DNA of 64,000 nt from Zygnema cylindricum (Eukaryota > Streptophyta > Zygnematophyceae > Zygnematales > Zygnemataceae). The translations under genes and the position numbers were made by a program. Below the pieces are notes generated by a model that saw nothing but the letters and a program-made list of their open reading frames with translations, searched no databases and had not been told where the DNA came from. Shown here one piece after another: positions 34,433 through 46,767 of this stretch; positions within the stretch are counted from its first letter, which is position 1; each line of letters begins with the position of its first letter. The stretch lies in NCBI GenBank assembly GCA_037447655.1, contig JBBHKE010000962.1:100822-164821 (forward strand), written 5' to 3'.

Positions 34433-37400
34433 TGAGAGAGAGAGAGAGAGAGAGAGGCAAAGATAGGAGGGAGGGGTAGCTCTCACAGCGCCAGCACCTG
34501 GAGAGCCGCCGAATGTTTCCCCTCTCTTCTCAAGACAATGGCCTGTGGTTACCCAATCGATCCCTGTCTCCCTGTTAGACAAGACTAACCTTCTTCTAAC
34601 AATCTAGTCCAACAGACTCATCCCAAAGGCTACAAAAAAAAAACAAAAAAAATAATAATAATAACAATGCATCAGCTCCTCTTTGACAGGGACATGCCTC
34701 TCTCTCTCCCTCACCTGTTCCTGCCAAAGCTCTGAGCCTTTGATCTGTTCCATCACCGCAAGAGGATCGTAAAAATTCGAGGTTCGTAAAAACTTCACCA
34801 ACAACTCGCGAGCTTCCACAACGTTGTTATCTTCTAGTTTATCCTCTTTATGACGTTCCCCTTTGTCCTTTCTCTCCAATTTTTCCAAAGCCACATCTGC
34901 CAGAGCTGTTGCATATTGTGTGTGATATTTTGGGTCCGAACTTTGGTGACCCTCAATCAACCACCGTATACAACTGGAAATCCCACATAACAAAAAAAGC
35001 CAATAAAACACGGTACAGGACGGCATACAGGTTAGAATTATGAGGAAAAGACAAAATTAGTCAGTAAGGACAGCATACAGGATAGAATGTGAGGAGGAAT
35101 CCCACAAAAGACAAGATAAGCGAGTAGAAAGTACATCAACGCAGACAAGTGACAAAGTGGGAAAGGAATCCCACAAAACACAAAATAAGCCAGTGGAAAA
35201 AGTACAGGATAGCAGAAAAACTATCATATAAGAAACATAACTATCATATAAGAAACATAATAACCTTTAAAAAGAGGACAGGCAACTGACCTGAGACGAA
35301 CATCAGCCGGAAGACATGTGAGTAGTTCCAATACAGTGTCTGGACCCACCTCCAGCCCCAAAATTTATTTATAAATAATATTTCTTTATTTCTACGGGTT
35401 TATCAGTAAAAAATGGTTTTTCTGTCCAAGTTTAGGCCTAACACTGTAACAGCCACCCTATTTGACTCGAAACGGGTTCAAGATTTTGTATTTTGCATAT
35501 TGAATATTAATCATATGAACTTTTGGTGACTAGTGTTAAGAAATTTGAACTTCTCGTAGTATTAGTTACAAAATGTACAAAGAGTACATGTTTGAAGCTC
35601 CCCATTGGTGGAAAGTACATTGTCCTCGTGAGGACAGAGAGACATGTACTTTTTGAATGTTTGAAGTTTTGTCACAGAACAATAATTAAAAAAGCTCAAC
35701 TCGATTATACCGTATTTATTTAAAGTTCATAAATAATGTTTATAAGGGAGACTGTTACAGTACCAGGTGGGAGATCCTGTGAAGTGAGAGTCGCCAAAGT
35801 TGCCTCAACCTCCAACTCAACCATCTGCACTTACCCCTCTGCCCTCCACAATGGGCAAAAAGTAGTTGGCAGTACACCAAATACATAAAAACTTTCAGCA
35901 GAAGTAAAGAAAAAACGTTTTTTTCTAAGAGAACTGTGTCGGAGGCGTACCGACAAACTCCAAGCCGGTTTCCCATTCCTAAAAAAAAAAAAAAAAAAAA
36001 AAGGGGAACAGAAAGTAAGAAAGAACAAAAAAAAATAGAAAGAATGAACTAACCCATGGTACATGTTGTTTGACCAATGGAGGTGACGGAGAGGCTTGAA
36101 GTAACCGTGACACCTCCCACACTGCCCTCCTTTGTGTCTCCAAAAGACTCTCAGGAGGTTCTCGTATAGATTCGATCAACTTTCCACGAGCAATATCTGC
36201 CCACACGCCTAATGACCTCTCCCACAACCCTCGACTATTCAACAGGAATGCCAGAGAACAATATCTCCCGTTATTCCTCAGAGCTTGCTCTGCATCATCC
36301 TGAGCAGCAGAGAGGAAGAGAGGGAGAAGGAGAGAGAGAGAGAGAGAAGAGGGGGAAAAAGAGAAGAATAAAAAAGCCAAATCAGCTTTGTCTAGCCCAA
36401 GTACATGACATTTGTAGACGAGCACATTTATCTCATGAACTTGAGCTTCAACAGGCTGTCTCCATGCACTTGAAATTTAATTAGACCATACGTGTAATGC
36501 ACGGAATTCACAAAATAGACTCTGAGATTAAGAAGTGAGACTAAGCTCTGAAAGACAAATGTCCAGTTAAAAAATATCCTGAAACCAACAGTCAAACCCT
36601 TGAACGTAATCCAATCCCTCTCGGTCTATTAAATCAGGTCTTAGTCGGGCCTTACCAGCGAGCAACTGCACGACTTTATAAAACTCTCTAACGATTGTAC
36701 AGAACCAGCTCCTTGCTGCAGATACAGCTGAAGCAGTAAGGTATCAACGCCCTCCTTCTCCCATCCACTCAACTCCTTCTCACGTGCCCCTTCAAAATAC
36801 CTGCAGGTAGTTCACAGTCACGAGTCAATCCACTTTTAGGGCAATTATACGGACGCAATGACTGGAGATTCTGGCCAGTAATCAACCTAACCGTACAGAA
36901 AAATGTACATTTCTTATAGAATCCGACAGTTTTTCTGCACAAATACTATGATTCCTGCGCCAGTAACACTAGTTACGAGGCTCGAGTAATCCCCCCATTA
37001 TCTGTGGAAGAGGGAATGGTGTAGGCTAGAAGAATATTACATCATGTCACATACCGAACTAAAAGAGGCACAGATGTGTTGAATAATGCCGTCTTTTTGG
37101 TCTCTAAGTCGGGCTCTCCTTTCAGCTCCGCTAGAATCATGTCAGGCAACGCTTGAAGAGGCGCATGCAGCCCCCAGTGACGCTTGCGTGGAATCTGGAT
37201 GAAAAAAAAAAAAAAAAAACTAACTGTCAGTCGATGGAAAGGAACCTCAATTTATTTCTCAAATTGCTCATTGCTGAGCAGAAATGTGGATTTGTGAAGC
37301 AGTAAAATTCTCATCACTACGAGGTGCAGAAGGCAATCAGCTTTTTTGCATCCTGAAGCATCTGACGAGTATTGTTGATTAGCAAATAGTACTATATGTT

Positions 37401-39383
37401 AGAGGTAAAGATGGCAGAATTTTTTTTTGCACCTAAATCATCCTGTGGGTATTGTTAATTCACAAATAGAACACGTTATTGGCAGCTGTGTAAGTCGAAG
37501 TCTGTAGCCTCCTGGCCAGCATTAGTAACACAAAATTGACTGGAGAAAGAAAAATATGCGCAGACAAAACATCTCCAAGTTGGAGCTGATGGCAACTACA
37601 ACCAGCTTTTCCTTTCATTGGCACTAGTCAGGCATAACTGTCCGTTTCAGTCATTGTCGATAACGGCTTACAAACCCTGGTCATTCCTCATCTTACAAAA
37701 AACCAGCCAGCGGTATATATATTTCAAACAAAACGCAAACTTGCCAGAGGTTTAGTCATCCCAGCAGTATGGCTGGAGGTGGTTAAGTGGTCGGAGTAAT
37801 ACAAAAATTCCTGATTCAAGGCTACATCTTGCTGCATTAGTGCTGGGGCTAAGGATGAGAGAGATGTACAATAACAGATTGCTTGAAACCTCTGAACCTG
37901 TACACAAAACGTGCCTTCCGCTAGCTACCGATAGCTAAACAATCAAAATCAAAATCTCACCATAGTTCGCCACCGTGCTGTAAGATGCGGGAACAAAGGA
38001 AATAGCTCAGCTGGTTCAACACAACTGAGAGCCAAGTGACGAGCAGCTTCCTCGAACCGCAATGAAGACAGCAGCAATAAAGCTGCCTGGGCATGTGCTT
38101 GGCCAACCCGTTCTGCCACTACTTCTTTTGACTCCCCTTGCTGTGTTTCTGCCGCAACCTCCACGGCCTCGTTAAAGCGACGTGCCCTTAAGAGTTCGCG
38201 TGCCTGTACCTCCGCCGGCACTCTCTCCAGCATCCACAGCTGGCTACCAATAATCCCCCATTTGCCTCTCATTAGCAAAAGTTTCAGCGACTTAAACTAA
38301 CAGCCTTAATCGTTACACGTCGGAATACGTTATCTCATGCAATTAAAACCAATAGCTGCAAGTGTTGCATACCTGATCAGCAGTTGCCACAACAAGCAGA
38401 CCTCCAGCGTCATCATCGCTGATGCAAGAAGCTATATTGTTTCTCGAAGGGAAAGACAAGGATTGCACAAGTGTTCCAGTGGTGCGATGGTGCACTTCTA
38501 GTCCTCCTTCAGGCTGTGCACTGACAATAAAAGGAGCACTGCAACCGAGAGCCAATGGAGGAGCAGTGAACAGCAAACTGTTTCCAGAAGGCTGGCCTGT
38601 AGAGTTCACAACCACACCTACCTGCAATGCCACTAAGACTGCCTCCGAGCTGCTTGGAAGCACTTTAATCAGTGGCTTCTGTAAAGAGTCAGATGGAAGA
38701 GCGAACAACTGAAGTGCACTATTATCTTTCAGGGAAATGAGAATGTATTGCCCTCGCATTGCCACAAGAAGCACTTCCCCTAACCAGGCCAATGCCTGTA
38801 AACTTTCCAAACCAGGCCATTCCCTCAATATTTTTGCTCCAATGGAGCTTTGAACATTCTTTCCGCCAGCTGTTCTCTGTGGCAATGTCTCTGCTTGTCG
38901 CAACTCCAGCAGCAAAAGACGCGTAGCAGTTGCCAAAGCTAGCCTGCAAGACTTCCCCGATGATCTACTGTTTTTGTGAATGCTAAGCCTGCTCTCACGG
39001 ACCAAAAACAGTGTGCCTTTTGCAGGAAGTACTATCTGTGCGTCAAGGGCTCCCATCTCTAGCAACAGCACCTGTCCACCACAAAGAACTGCTATGCGTC
39101 TTAGTTCTGGCAATAAAACCAAAGCCTGGACAGCCTGTTTGCCCACCGTTGCCTGAGCTGCAGCCTCCAAACCTTTTGGTTCACTCGCTTGAGAAGAGGA
39201 ATCAGACCAGACAAGACGGAGGATAATCCCTGTGGTTGTACCGGCAAAGATTTGAGCTTCATTCGGAGTTCTCGGGTCCCTTCCAACTGCAAGACTGCAG
39301 ATTGCACCTCTGCCATGATCCTGGCTAAGGAGGCGGCATTTGAAGGGTGTTCTCTGCCCTTGCAGCAGTCCTCCCACACCCAT
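31852..39383 (-). CDS. VPS3: VPS3 / TGFBRAP1-like CORVET tethering subunit (at least 13 exons, 3' end unresolved)
   Basis: Subunit of the CORVET complex, which tethers endosomal membranes in vacuolar trafficking. Exons (descending): 39383-38373, 38290-37961, 37194-37055, 36800-36656, 36299-36054, 35824 to about 35753/35764, 35349-35291, 34973-34715, 34542-34487, 33241-33153, 33069-32958, 32492-32403, 32022-31852, about 925 residues. Exon 1 (337 aa) is a CNH/beta-propeller-like domain. Exon 2 has [21 protein letters not shown] and [16 protein letters not shown], exon 3 [14 protein letters not shown], exon 4 [11 protein letters not shown] and [12 protein letters not shown], exons 10-11 [12 protein letters not shown] and [14 protein letters not shown]. 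The last exon found has [20 protein letters not shown] and VVCYQ, the C-terminal zinc-binding tail; its partner Cys pair should lie in a terminal exon I did not find. Exon 10 needs a 1-nt frame change, and the exon 6/7 junction is in frame only with a weak GTCTCC donor. Confidence 0.9.
33298..34457. repeat. 1.16-kb GGGAGA / GA satellite inside a VPS3 intron
   Basis: From 33298 to about 34150 the plus strand is almost pure (GGGAGA)n with occasional unit-length slips. From about 34150 to 34457 it grades into (GA)n and GAGAGG variants. It fills most of the intron between VPS3 exons 34542-34487 and 33241-33153, so the pre-mRNA carries it as a CU-only tract ending about 56 nt before the acceptor. 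The long Ser/Leu/Pro and Arg/Glu/Gly frames over it are artefacts. Confidence 0.97.
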
Positions 39384-39504
39384 TAGCAGACCTTTTCAGG
39401 TTGAAGCAATTCCGCATGAAAAGGGCGACGGTGGAGACGCCAAAGTCATAAATACGACGGAAAAAGTGCAAGGAACGGGGTAGAAGGGAAGGGGAGAGCC
39501 CGCG
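39384..39504. promoter_or_regulatory. Short shared promoter between VPS3 (-) and TRM1 (+)
   Basis: Only 121 bp separate the VPS3 start codon (39383, minus) from the first TRM1 in-frame ATG (39505, plus); the gap is 208 bp if the second ATG at 39592 is used. The two genes diverge, so initiation for both must occur in this gap or inside the neighbouring 5' regions. No TATA box is evident. Confidence 0.7.
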
Positions 39505-42500
39505 ATGCGTGGGGGAAATTGTCAGCGATTTGTGCGTAAAGCATTTCTCTCTTCCAATTTCGTTCCTTTTCGGCGATTCAGTGGAACAGTCATGGCGGCT
39601 AACGGGACGGAGGAGAGGATTCTCCCGCCGGGATTCGCGTCACAGAAGGAGGGCGAAGCTATTATTCTTCAACGTGGCAATGACGTGTTCTACAACAAGG
39701 CTCAAGTAGAGCTCTATCCACTACTGCCTCTTTTCCCGAAATTGATGGCGGAAAAATCTGCAGCGGCTGACGCCAGAAGGGCTTTGCCTGGCAGGTGGTG
39801 AATCGCGACCTTTCCATTTCTGTGCTGAGGACTTTCGTGGAGGCAAGACGGGAGGAGCGCTCTTCAGCACCAAAAGGCAAGAGAGGGCGGGATAAAGGGA
39901 AGGGCAGAGGAGGAGAGGAGGATGGAAGTGTGGAGACGGGAACAAATGCAGAGGAAAAGAATGCGGGAGAGGATAAGAAGGCCCGCGAGTTCGCAGGTCC
40001 TGAGACTGATGCTTCAAGCGCAGATGTGAAAACTGTTGAGAGTGAAGCGGTCGCCAATGGACATGGCGGTTCATTGTCTGCTGAGCCCAGCAGTACAGAT
40101 GATGTTAAGGCCAATAGCACAGAGCCGAATCCTCCTAAGCCTTTGCGAGTATTGGAGGTAATCTGTCTAGTTGTTGAAATTCAAGTTCGGGTTTTTTTTA
40201 AACGGGGCAGTCCAATGAGAAGAAATCAGCAGCTTTGATGTGTAAATTTCTGGATCAACAGTGTTCAGTTTTCTTTTTTTTTATCTGGCGCAGGCTCTGG
40301 CGGCATCGGGGCTCAGATCATTGCGTTATGCTATTGAGATTGAAGGGATTGACAGCGTTGTGGCCCTTGATAATGATCCAGGTAAGCTTTTTCTTTAACT
40401 GTGTTAAGCAAAATGTCGCTGGCTCTGCATCTTTTTACTTTCTGTTTCATTGCAATAGTCCAAGAATGCCCTTGTATGAAATTGAGGCAATGAATTGCAC
40501 ATTGCAGTTGCTGTGGAGGCCTGGCGAAATGTGGAGTTCAATGGGCCTAAAGCTGCAAAGGTGCTGCCAGAAATAGCAGATGCTCGAGTGTACATGCTGT
40601 TGCACGAAAAAGAATTCGATGTGGTATGTAATTCACTGTTGGATAACCGTCAAGAAAATGCATAACCAACTTCCAGCTCACAATATCTCGAGCATTCGAA
40701 CATTAATTTTGGTTCCAGAAGTAGTTAATGTTGGCATATGTCTTTGATTGTGCTGGAAAATGCAGATTGTCATAAGAAAAATTTGGAAGGCCTCTTCAGG
40801 TTATTCCCCAGCTCTTCAGTTCGTCAATGAGGAAGTCTAGGATTAGCTTCTGGGATAGAACAGTCACTTAATTGTGGAAGCTTAGTAGCCGAGGACTTTG
40901 CAAATGGCAAGGTTATGTCCTTCTGTTGCAATATAAAGATTTGAATGTAGTGTTTCTGTATTGTGTTGTTTGTTCTTTCAAAGGTCTTTTCATGGCCATA
41001 ATTGTTTTTGTCAATCTTCTGGATACATAGACGCTCTTCTTTGGTGCTTGTTGTTGCAAGGAGGAGGTTTTGATTACCGTAATACCCATAATAATGAACC
41101 ATTGCTCATGGTTGAACTTGATTTTCTTTGTTTCCTAAGTTTGAATAATGAACGCTGGATTTTTCTGTAATTCGGACAATTCAGCGTTTGTTATCCAACC
41201 AATTGAACAAGTACTTACTAGTAGATATCTAGAAAGCGTGCTATTGGCTATTGCTGTACAGTTTGATAAATGTTTTAGAAAAAATGTAGTTATCACCCAA
41301 AATACGCTACAATGACCAGAATGACTTGCCCGAATCTCTAGCCGTGGCTTATAGTTTTCCGTATTTTGATTTTTAACCATGATGTTTATTGAGCAAGTCA
41401 CGCAATAATTATTAAAAGCTCGTTATTATGGGTAGTACGGTAATAAGACAGAGAATGTCCATGTCATGGTGGCCACATTCTAGGAAAGAGAGTGGTTGCT
41501 TGGCCAATTGGTGGTAGGCACTTGGTTTTTCAATTTAACGTCATTGTTTTAGGAGAAAAGGACCATTGGCTGAAAAGGGAAAGGCTCATGAGATACTGTT
41601 ATTCAACGACAAGAGGCAATTGTCAAAAGAAATAACCAGCTCTAGTGCTAGGGAAGAGAGATGCTTCTGTGACCATGACCATGTCGTTTATTACAAAAAA
41701 TGGGATGCTCCTTGGTAGAGATTTGTGCTGATAGAAAAACAATCCTTCCGGGACCTTATGCAGCTAAAGCGTCAAGCTATAATAAAAATGGAAATTCAAA
41801 AACATCGAAATAACTTGTGCGAAGCATCTAGAAAACAGGTAATCATTTGATTTGATGTTCTCCACTGTGGTTTTGCAGGTGGATCTAGATCCTTATGGCT
41901 CTCCATGCACATTTTTGGACTCTGCAGTTCAAGCTGTGGCTGACGGGGGCTTGTTATTGTGTACTGCCACTGACATGGCTGTGCTCTGCGGCAATAATGG
42001 CGAAGTTTGTTATTCCAAGTAAGTCTTTTGTTTTCTATTACAATAAGAAGCAATTGCGCACAGGCTATTGTCTTTAATTTTTTGCAAGATTTTAACAGTT
42101 ACAACGGTTTGTGGTTCAGGTATGGTGGCTATCCGATGCGAGCCAAATACTGCCATGAAATGGCCCTTAGGATTCTGCTGGCCTCCATCGAAGTTAGTCT
42201 ACCATCTCTTGCCTCTAAAATCTTTTGTTGTGTATTAATTCTGTTCCCTCTTCTAATATAGAAGGTCTGGCGTCCTTTTGCAGAGCCATGCCAATCGATA
42301 CAAACGTCACATTGTGCCTGTCCTCTCCATCTCGGTTGATTTTTACATCCGTGTATTTGTGCGAGTTTATACGTGAGTTTCAACCTACTGCATGATTGTG
42401 GAGGTAACTGTGCAGATAACAATGGCATATCTGGCATGCCTCATTCTGAATGTGTATGTACAACTATACCATGGATTGCTAATAGCGATAATACCACTAT

Positions 42501-45500
42501 TTGGTGATGATTTCTTTTGGCCCCTGAACACAAAACATTATTAATAACTAGTGTTGTGTATCGGGAGCCATTTGCCGATAACCAATATGTACCTTTTTTT
42601 GACCTACCGATAATCGATATACTGGCTCGATTTCTAAAGGAATTATCGCGTTGAATTTCCGATATATCTCAATGAGTTACCGATGAATATCGACGATAAA
42701 TCCGTACTGTGGTACGGAATGGATTGTGAGAAATTTTCCAAAAGCCGGCACCCCCCCCCTGTGATATCTCCGTACTCATTTCGTACTTTATTTCTTTACC
42801 ATAATTCTGTACTTTTCGTACGGACAACTCCCCAAACCGATAATTATTCGCGATAATTTTTGCTGGTTCCGAAGCGATTTATCGGGAACCCTCACCGTTC
42901 AATAACCGATAATATCGGTTATCCCATTTATCGCGATAAAAAATTACCCGATACAAAGCACTATTAATAACACTAACTGTTTTTTTCAATGCTTGTTTGG
43001 TAAACTGTTGGAAATCATCCACTTTCATCCGAACCTGAATTAGAGTTAATAATACTAAAATAAACACCACTCTATATATTTCTTAACGCTAATAGCGATT
43101 GACGTTGTAGCATTGTAACATTATGTTTCCTTTGTGTTTGCAGGTCAGCTTTGGCCATGAAGGCGAGCCCAAGCAAGCTGTCTCATGTCTTTCAGTGCAT
43201 TGGTTGCGATTCTTTCCACTTGCAACCTGTGGGAAGGATTGGCACCAAGGTAGGTTTTTCTCACTCTTAAATTTTTGGGTGTTCTGCTGGATCCCTTTGT
43301 TTTCTTTTTGGCCATTATGCTGAATAAGGGAGTCTTCTCTTGTGTTCAGGGCAACGCTGTCCGATATATGCCCGGCCAAGGTCCTACTGTGGGTCAAAAC
43401 TGCGAAGAATGTGGTAAGGCTTTTCACTTGGGAGGGCCGATGTGGTCAGCTCCAATGCATGATGCCCAATGGCTTTCATCGACTCTGGCTTCTGTTCGAA
43501 AAAATAAACATCTTTATCCCGCTTACAACAAAGTACATGGCCTCCTTACTGCTGCATCGGAGGTTTGCCCTATTCCACCGATTTATCGTCATGAAGCCTT
43601 TTGGTGTCTGGACTGGGCAATCAATGCATAATATGTTTCCATCTGGCCATTTGATAGAGTGATTACACGAGGGTGAGCCGTACATGTTTATTAGTAACCG
43701 TACGTACGTACAATCACTCCAAAAAAAGTCTGTACAATTTACCCTCGAAACATGAGTAAATTTGAGTATATTTTTAACAGTGTGATAACCTTGTGACTGA
43801 TGAAAAAAGATTTTATGGTGTATTTTGTTTTGCAGGAGCTGATGGATGTGCCTTTATTCGTTAGTCTGCATGGTCTTAGTGCGACCTTGAAATGCACTCC
43901 ACCTTCCTCTCTCCTTTTTCGCTCAGCATTGGCTAATGCCGGTTATCGAACCTCGGGCTGTCACGCTAATGCCCTTGCACTGAAAACCGATGCTCCAATG
44001 AATGTTCTCTGGGATATTATGCGCTGCTGGGTGTGTAAATAAACTTTGACTTTTCACTTCTATAGGACTGGTTTCAGCAGTATTTCCAGTTGCAGGAAAC
44101 TGTTTTCAGTTGCGTCACCATTGTTATGCGGTGCTGAATGTGTAACTTTGACTCTTGACTGCATTGCCCACTGCTATTAGAGTTGACCACTTTGATTCGA
44201 GTTTTTTTTTTTTACTCAAAATCTTAAGTTAGTGTTAAGTGACCTATAATGAGCCAGGTGGCAAAACATCATTTAGTGTAGCTAATTTTATAACAGAGGA
44301 TTAACGCTAATAAATCACTAACTCTAATAGTGATGGCCGGCGCAATATAGGACTGTTTGTCAGTTCTCTTCACCACTATGGAACTGCTTTCAGTTGCTTG
44401 AAAACCTGTTTCAATTGTGGAACTGAATTGAGTTTCATATAGGACTTGGTGTGGCATTAGTAGAGGAAGCTTAAAAAATTTAAGCCAATAATATAGTCAA
44501 ATTGTGCATGTATGGCACTATCATACCATTTAAAGTGGAATCCCAACCATTCCTGAACTAACGAATTTTCCCGTCTCATTTCTTCTCTGTTAACAATTTG
44601 ACTTGCGATGATGGAATACAGGTGAAGGACCATCCTGTGAAACCTCAATCAGATGATAGTCCGGGCTACATCATCCTGAATCGCGAGCCAAAGCTGAAGG
44701 TTTGTCCCAGTTAACTCTATGATGTCAATTATCAATATATAATATAATAATATAATATTTGAGGCCCATTTAGTGCTGCATCAGGCACGGGACAGTAAAA
44801 GTCTTGCTGAGCATCTGTTGTTCACATTTAGGTGGAAACGGTGAAAGAAAAAGCAAGAGTCAATAGTGGTATTCACACTTAGTTTTTGGCCCAACTTAGT
44901 GTTCTGTACAATTTTCAAGGGCCTTCTGCGATTAATAAAAGAAAGTACAAAATACAAATTTATATCTTTTCAAGCGGGTAATTTCAGATGTCGCTTTCGA
45001 TTTTCTAAACCTGCATTTGCGTATGTTTCAGTGCCGTAAAAAAAAAAAATCAGGACCAAAAGTATGAGTGCAGGGCACTCGTTTCTGACAAAAAAAAATG
45101 GACATTTTCTGTTTTAGGTTTTATACTCGTTAAACTGCCAAATTTATTACAATTTAATTTCATACAATTTTTAACTGCAGAAGCAGCTCAGGTCTTTTAA
45201 AATGGTTTGTAAGGGACGCAACGGACAGGGGATTGTGGCAATGAGTACTTATCCCTGTTAGTACAATGTTTGACCTAATCATGGACTTAAAGCTAAACAG
45301 TCTTTGGCCCACTTGTTCACATAACCATTTCAAAATAACGGTGATATCTTCACTGGTTCTAAGAGCTACGTTATTTCTTTCTAACACTCCAACTGGTTGA
45401 GTGTCCATTTCTTCTGATTACCAGTCTCAAAAAGGATAATTAGTATTAGGTGTCCGGGTACCTTAACTGTGTATGCAGTTCAACAAGTATTCTAGGAATG

Positions 45501-46086
45501 AGAGTGAAAGGATAGCCATACATCCCTCCATTCAGAACACTTATGAATGGAAGAAACAGAGGCCCAGTTACAGCTCCAGTTACAGTTACAGTTCCAGTTA
45601 CAGTAACAGCTGATTTCTTCTGAAGTTCCTGTTACCTGTTCCTTTTTCTAAACCGTACCTGTTCCTGGGACTTCTTCAAACAGGAAAAATATTTGATTTC
45701 TATATTTGATTTCTATATTAAAACCCTTAACGAATCAACTATGTAGCACTTCACTCATTCGCCATGCGGTTTAGAGTTATTCCTCTTCTTCTTTTTTTTT
45801 TTACTTTCAGGCAAATTTTTCTCGATCGAGTGAGGCAATGAGTCAAGCCCAGATGAAAGGAGTACCTCGATTTATCCCAAACCCAGAAACCCATTGGGGC
45901 CCAAAACCCAAAGCAGGTCGTCGAATAGGACCAAAACATGGGCAGTCCACGGGACTAACTCCAACTGTGGAGGAAAAGGAAAAGGAGGGAGAGGAAAAGG
46001 AAAAGGAGGGAGACACTCCTCCGGCAAAGCGTGTGAGAGAGACAGACGAGTCAGAAGTGCCCACCTCAGCGAAAGGGATGGACTGA
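39505..46086 (+). CDS. TRM1: tRNA (guanine26-N2)-dimethyltransferase (12 exons)
   Basis: SAM-dependent methylation of G26 in tRNA. Exons: 39505 (or 39592)-39705, 39795-40157, 40294-40381, 40508-40623, 41879-42018, 42120-42192, 42284-42372, 43144-43249, 43350-43562, 43836-44030, 44622-44699, 45811-46086. All join in frame, giving 616 aa from the second ATG or 645 from the first. Key motifs: [15 protein letters not shown] at the exon 1/2 junction, [17 protein letters not shown] (SAM site), [44 protein letters not shown], and zinc-type pairs CIGC and CEEC. Exon 2 carries a basic and acidic disordered insert ([13 protein letters not shown]) and the C-terminus ends with [12 protein letters not shown] and PPAKRVRE, possible nuclear localisation signals. 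The first 29 residues from 39505 are Arg/Ser/Phe-rich without acidic residues, like a mitochondrial presequence. Confidence 0.96.
42469..43107. mobile_element. TA-flanked MITE (family A) in TRM1 intron 7, itself interrupted
   Basis: Ends CCATGGATTGCTAATAGCG at the left and AATAGCGATTGACGTTG before TA (43108-43109) at the right. After removing the nested element at 42549-42963 and its extra TSD copy, about 216 bp remain, the size of the 46768-46981 copy. It occupies most of the intron 42373-43143. Confidence 0.75.
42549..42963. mobile_element. hAT-type MITE, TAGTGTTGTGTATCGG family, nested in TRM1 intron
   Basis: 415 bp. Ends TAGTGTTGTGTATCGGG and, at the right, CCCGATACAAAGCACTA; TTAATAAC is duplicated at 42541-42548 and 42964-42971. 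The interior is rich in CGATAA/TTATCG words. Related pieces lie at about 54917-54975 and 59265-59373. Confidence 0.88.
44161..44346. mobile_element. Family A-like short MITE in TRM1 intron 10
   Basis: Ends GCATTGCCCACTGCTATTAG and, read inwards from the right, TATTGCGCCGGCCATCACTA followed by TTAGAGTT, about 186 bp. The TA flank is clear only on the right side. Confidence 0.6.
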
Positions 46087-46767
46087 GGATGAGAGTCGAC
46101 TGATGTGGTTCTCCATATTTTCAACCGCGAGGCATGTAATTTTTCTTGTCTTTTTATAAAAGATGTAATGTCATTTTACTCGAGCCTTTTTCCTGGGTTT
46201 CCTGGTTTTTGTTTGAGTATCTAATGAGCCATTTTTTATCTGCGTTGGTTTCTCTCTCAAAATTGCCCTTCAATATTGATGGTAAAACCAGACAAATTTC
46301 TTATATAAAAGACTGAAAAATGTTAAATGTCTTAAAGTACCGAAATAAGCTGGATTATCTGCAAACATGGTTGGGAAATAAGAAGGATAAAATAAAGGAG
46401 TTTTATCTCCAACAAATGTGTTTAGCTTGAACCAGAATCCTGTAATACTTCGTCTTTATTGTAAAAGGCGAATATTCGCTTACATAACAAAACATACACA
46501 CGCATACCTGAATTAAGTGAACTTCCTGTTATTTATTTTTGTGGGCATAAAGTGTATTAGACTATTATGGCCATTGTGATTGAACCATTTTCTTGACATC
46601 GATTATGCCAATCATCTAAGTTTTCACGTCACGACTTTCAAGACACGCGGTGCAGTATGACAATTGTAACTTTCGAGAAAGGTTAGAAATTGAATTCCAC
46701 ATCTGTTGTATTTCAACTTAAAGATTGTGTGGAGATAAGTGGAGCAAAGTGGAACAAAATAACACTA
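46087..46767. other. TRM1 3' flank, no gene seen
   Basis: Probable 3' UTR followed by AT-rich intergenic DNA; no open frame resembling a known protein. Confidence 0.45.

Noticed and set aside
33180-34582. Very long open frames (up to 433 aa) on both strands
   Set aside because: They are translations of the GGGAGA/GA satellite inside a VPS3 intron (Ser/Leu/Pro or Arg/Gly/Glu repeats) and have no protein character.
39795-40238. A separate small gene starting at 39795
   Set aside because: It is exon 2 of TRM1: the frame begins right after an AG acceptor and continues DVFYNKAQ into VVNRDLS across an 89-bp intron.
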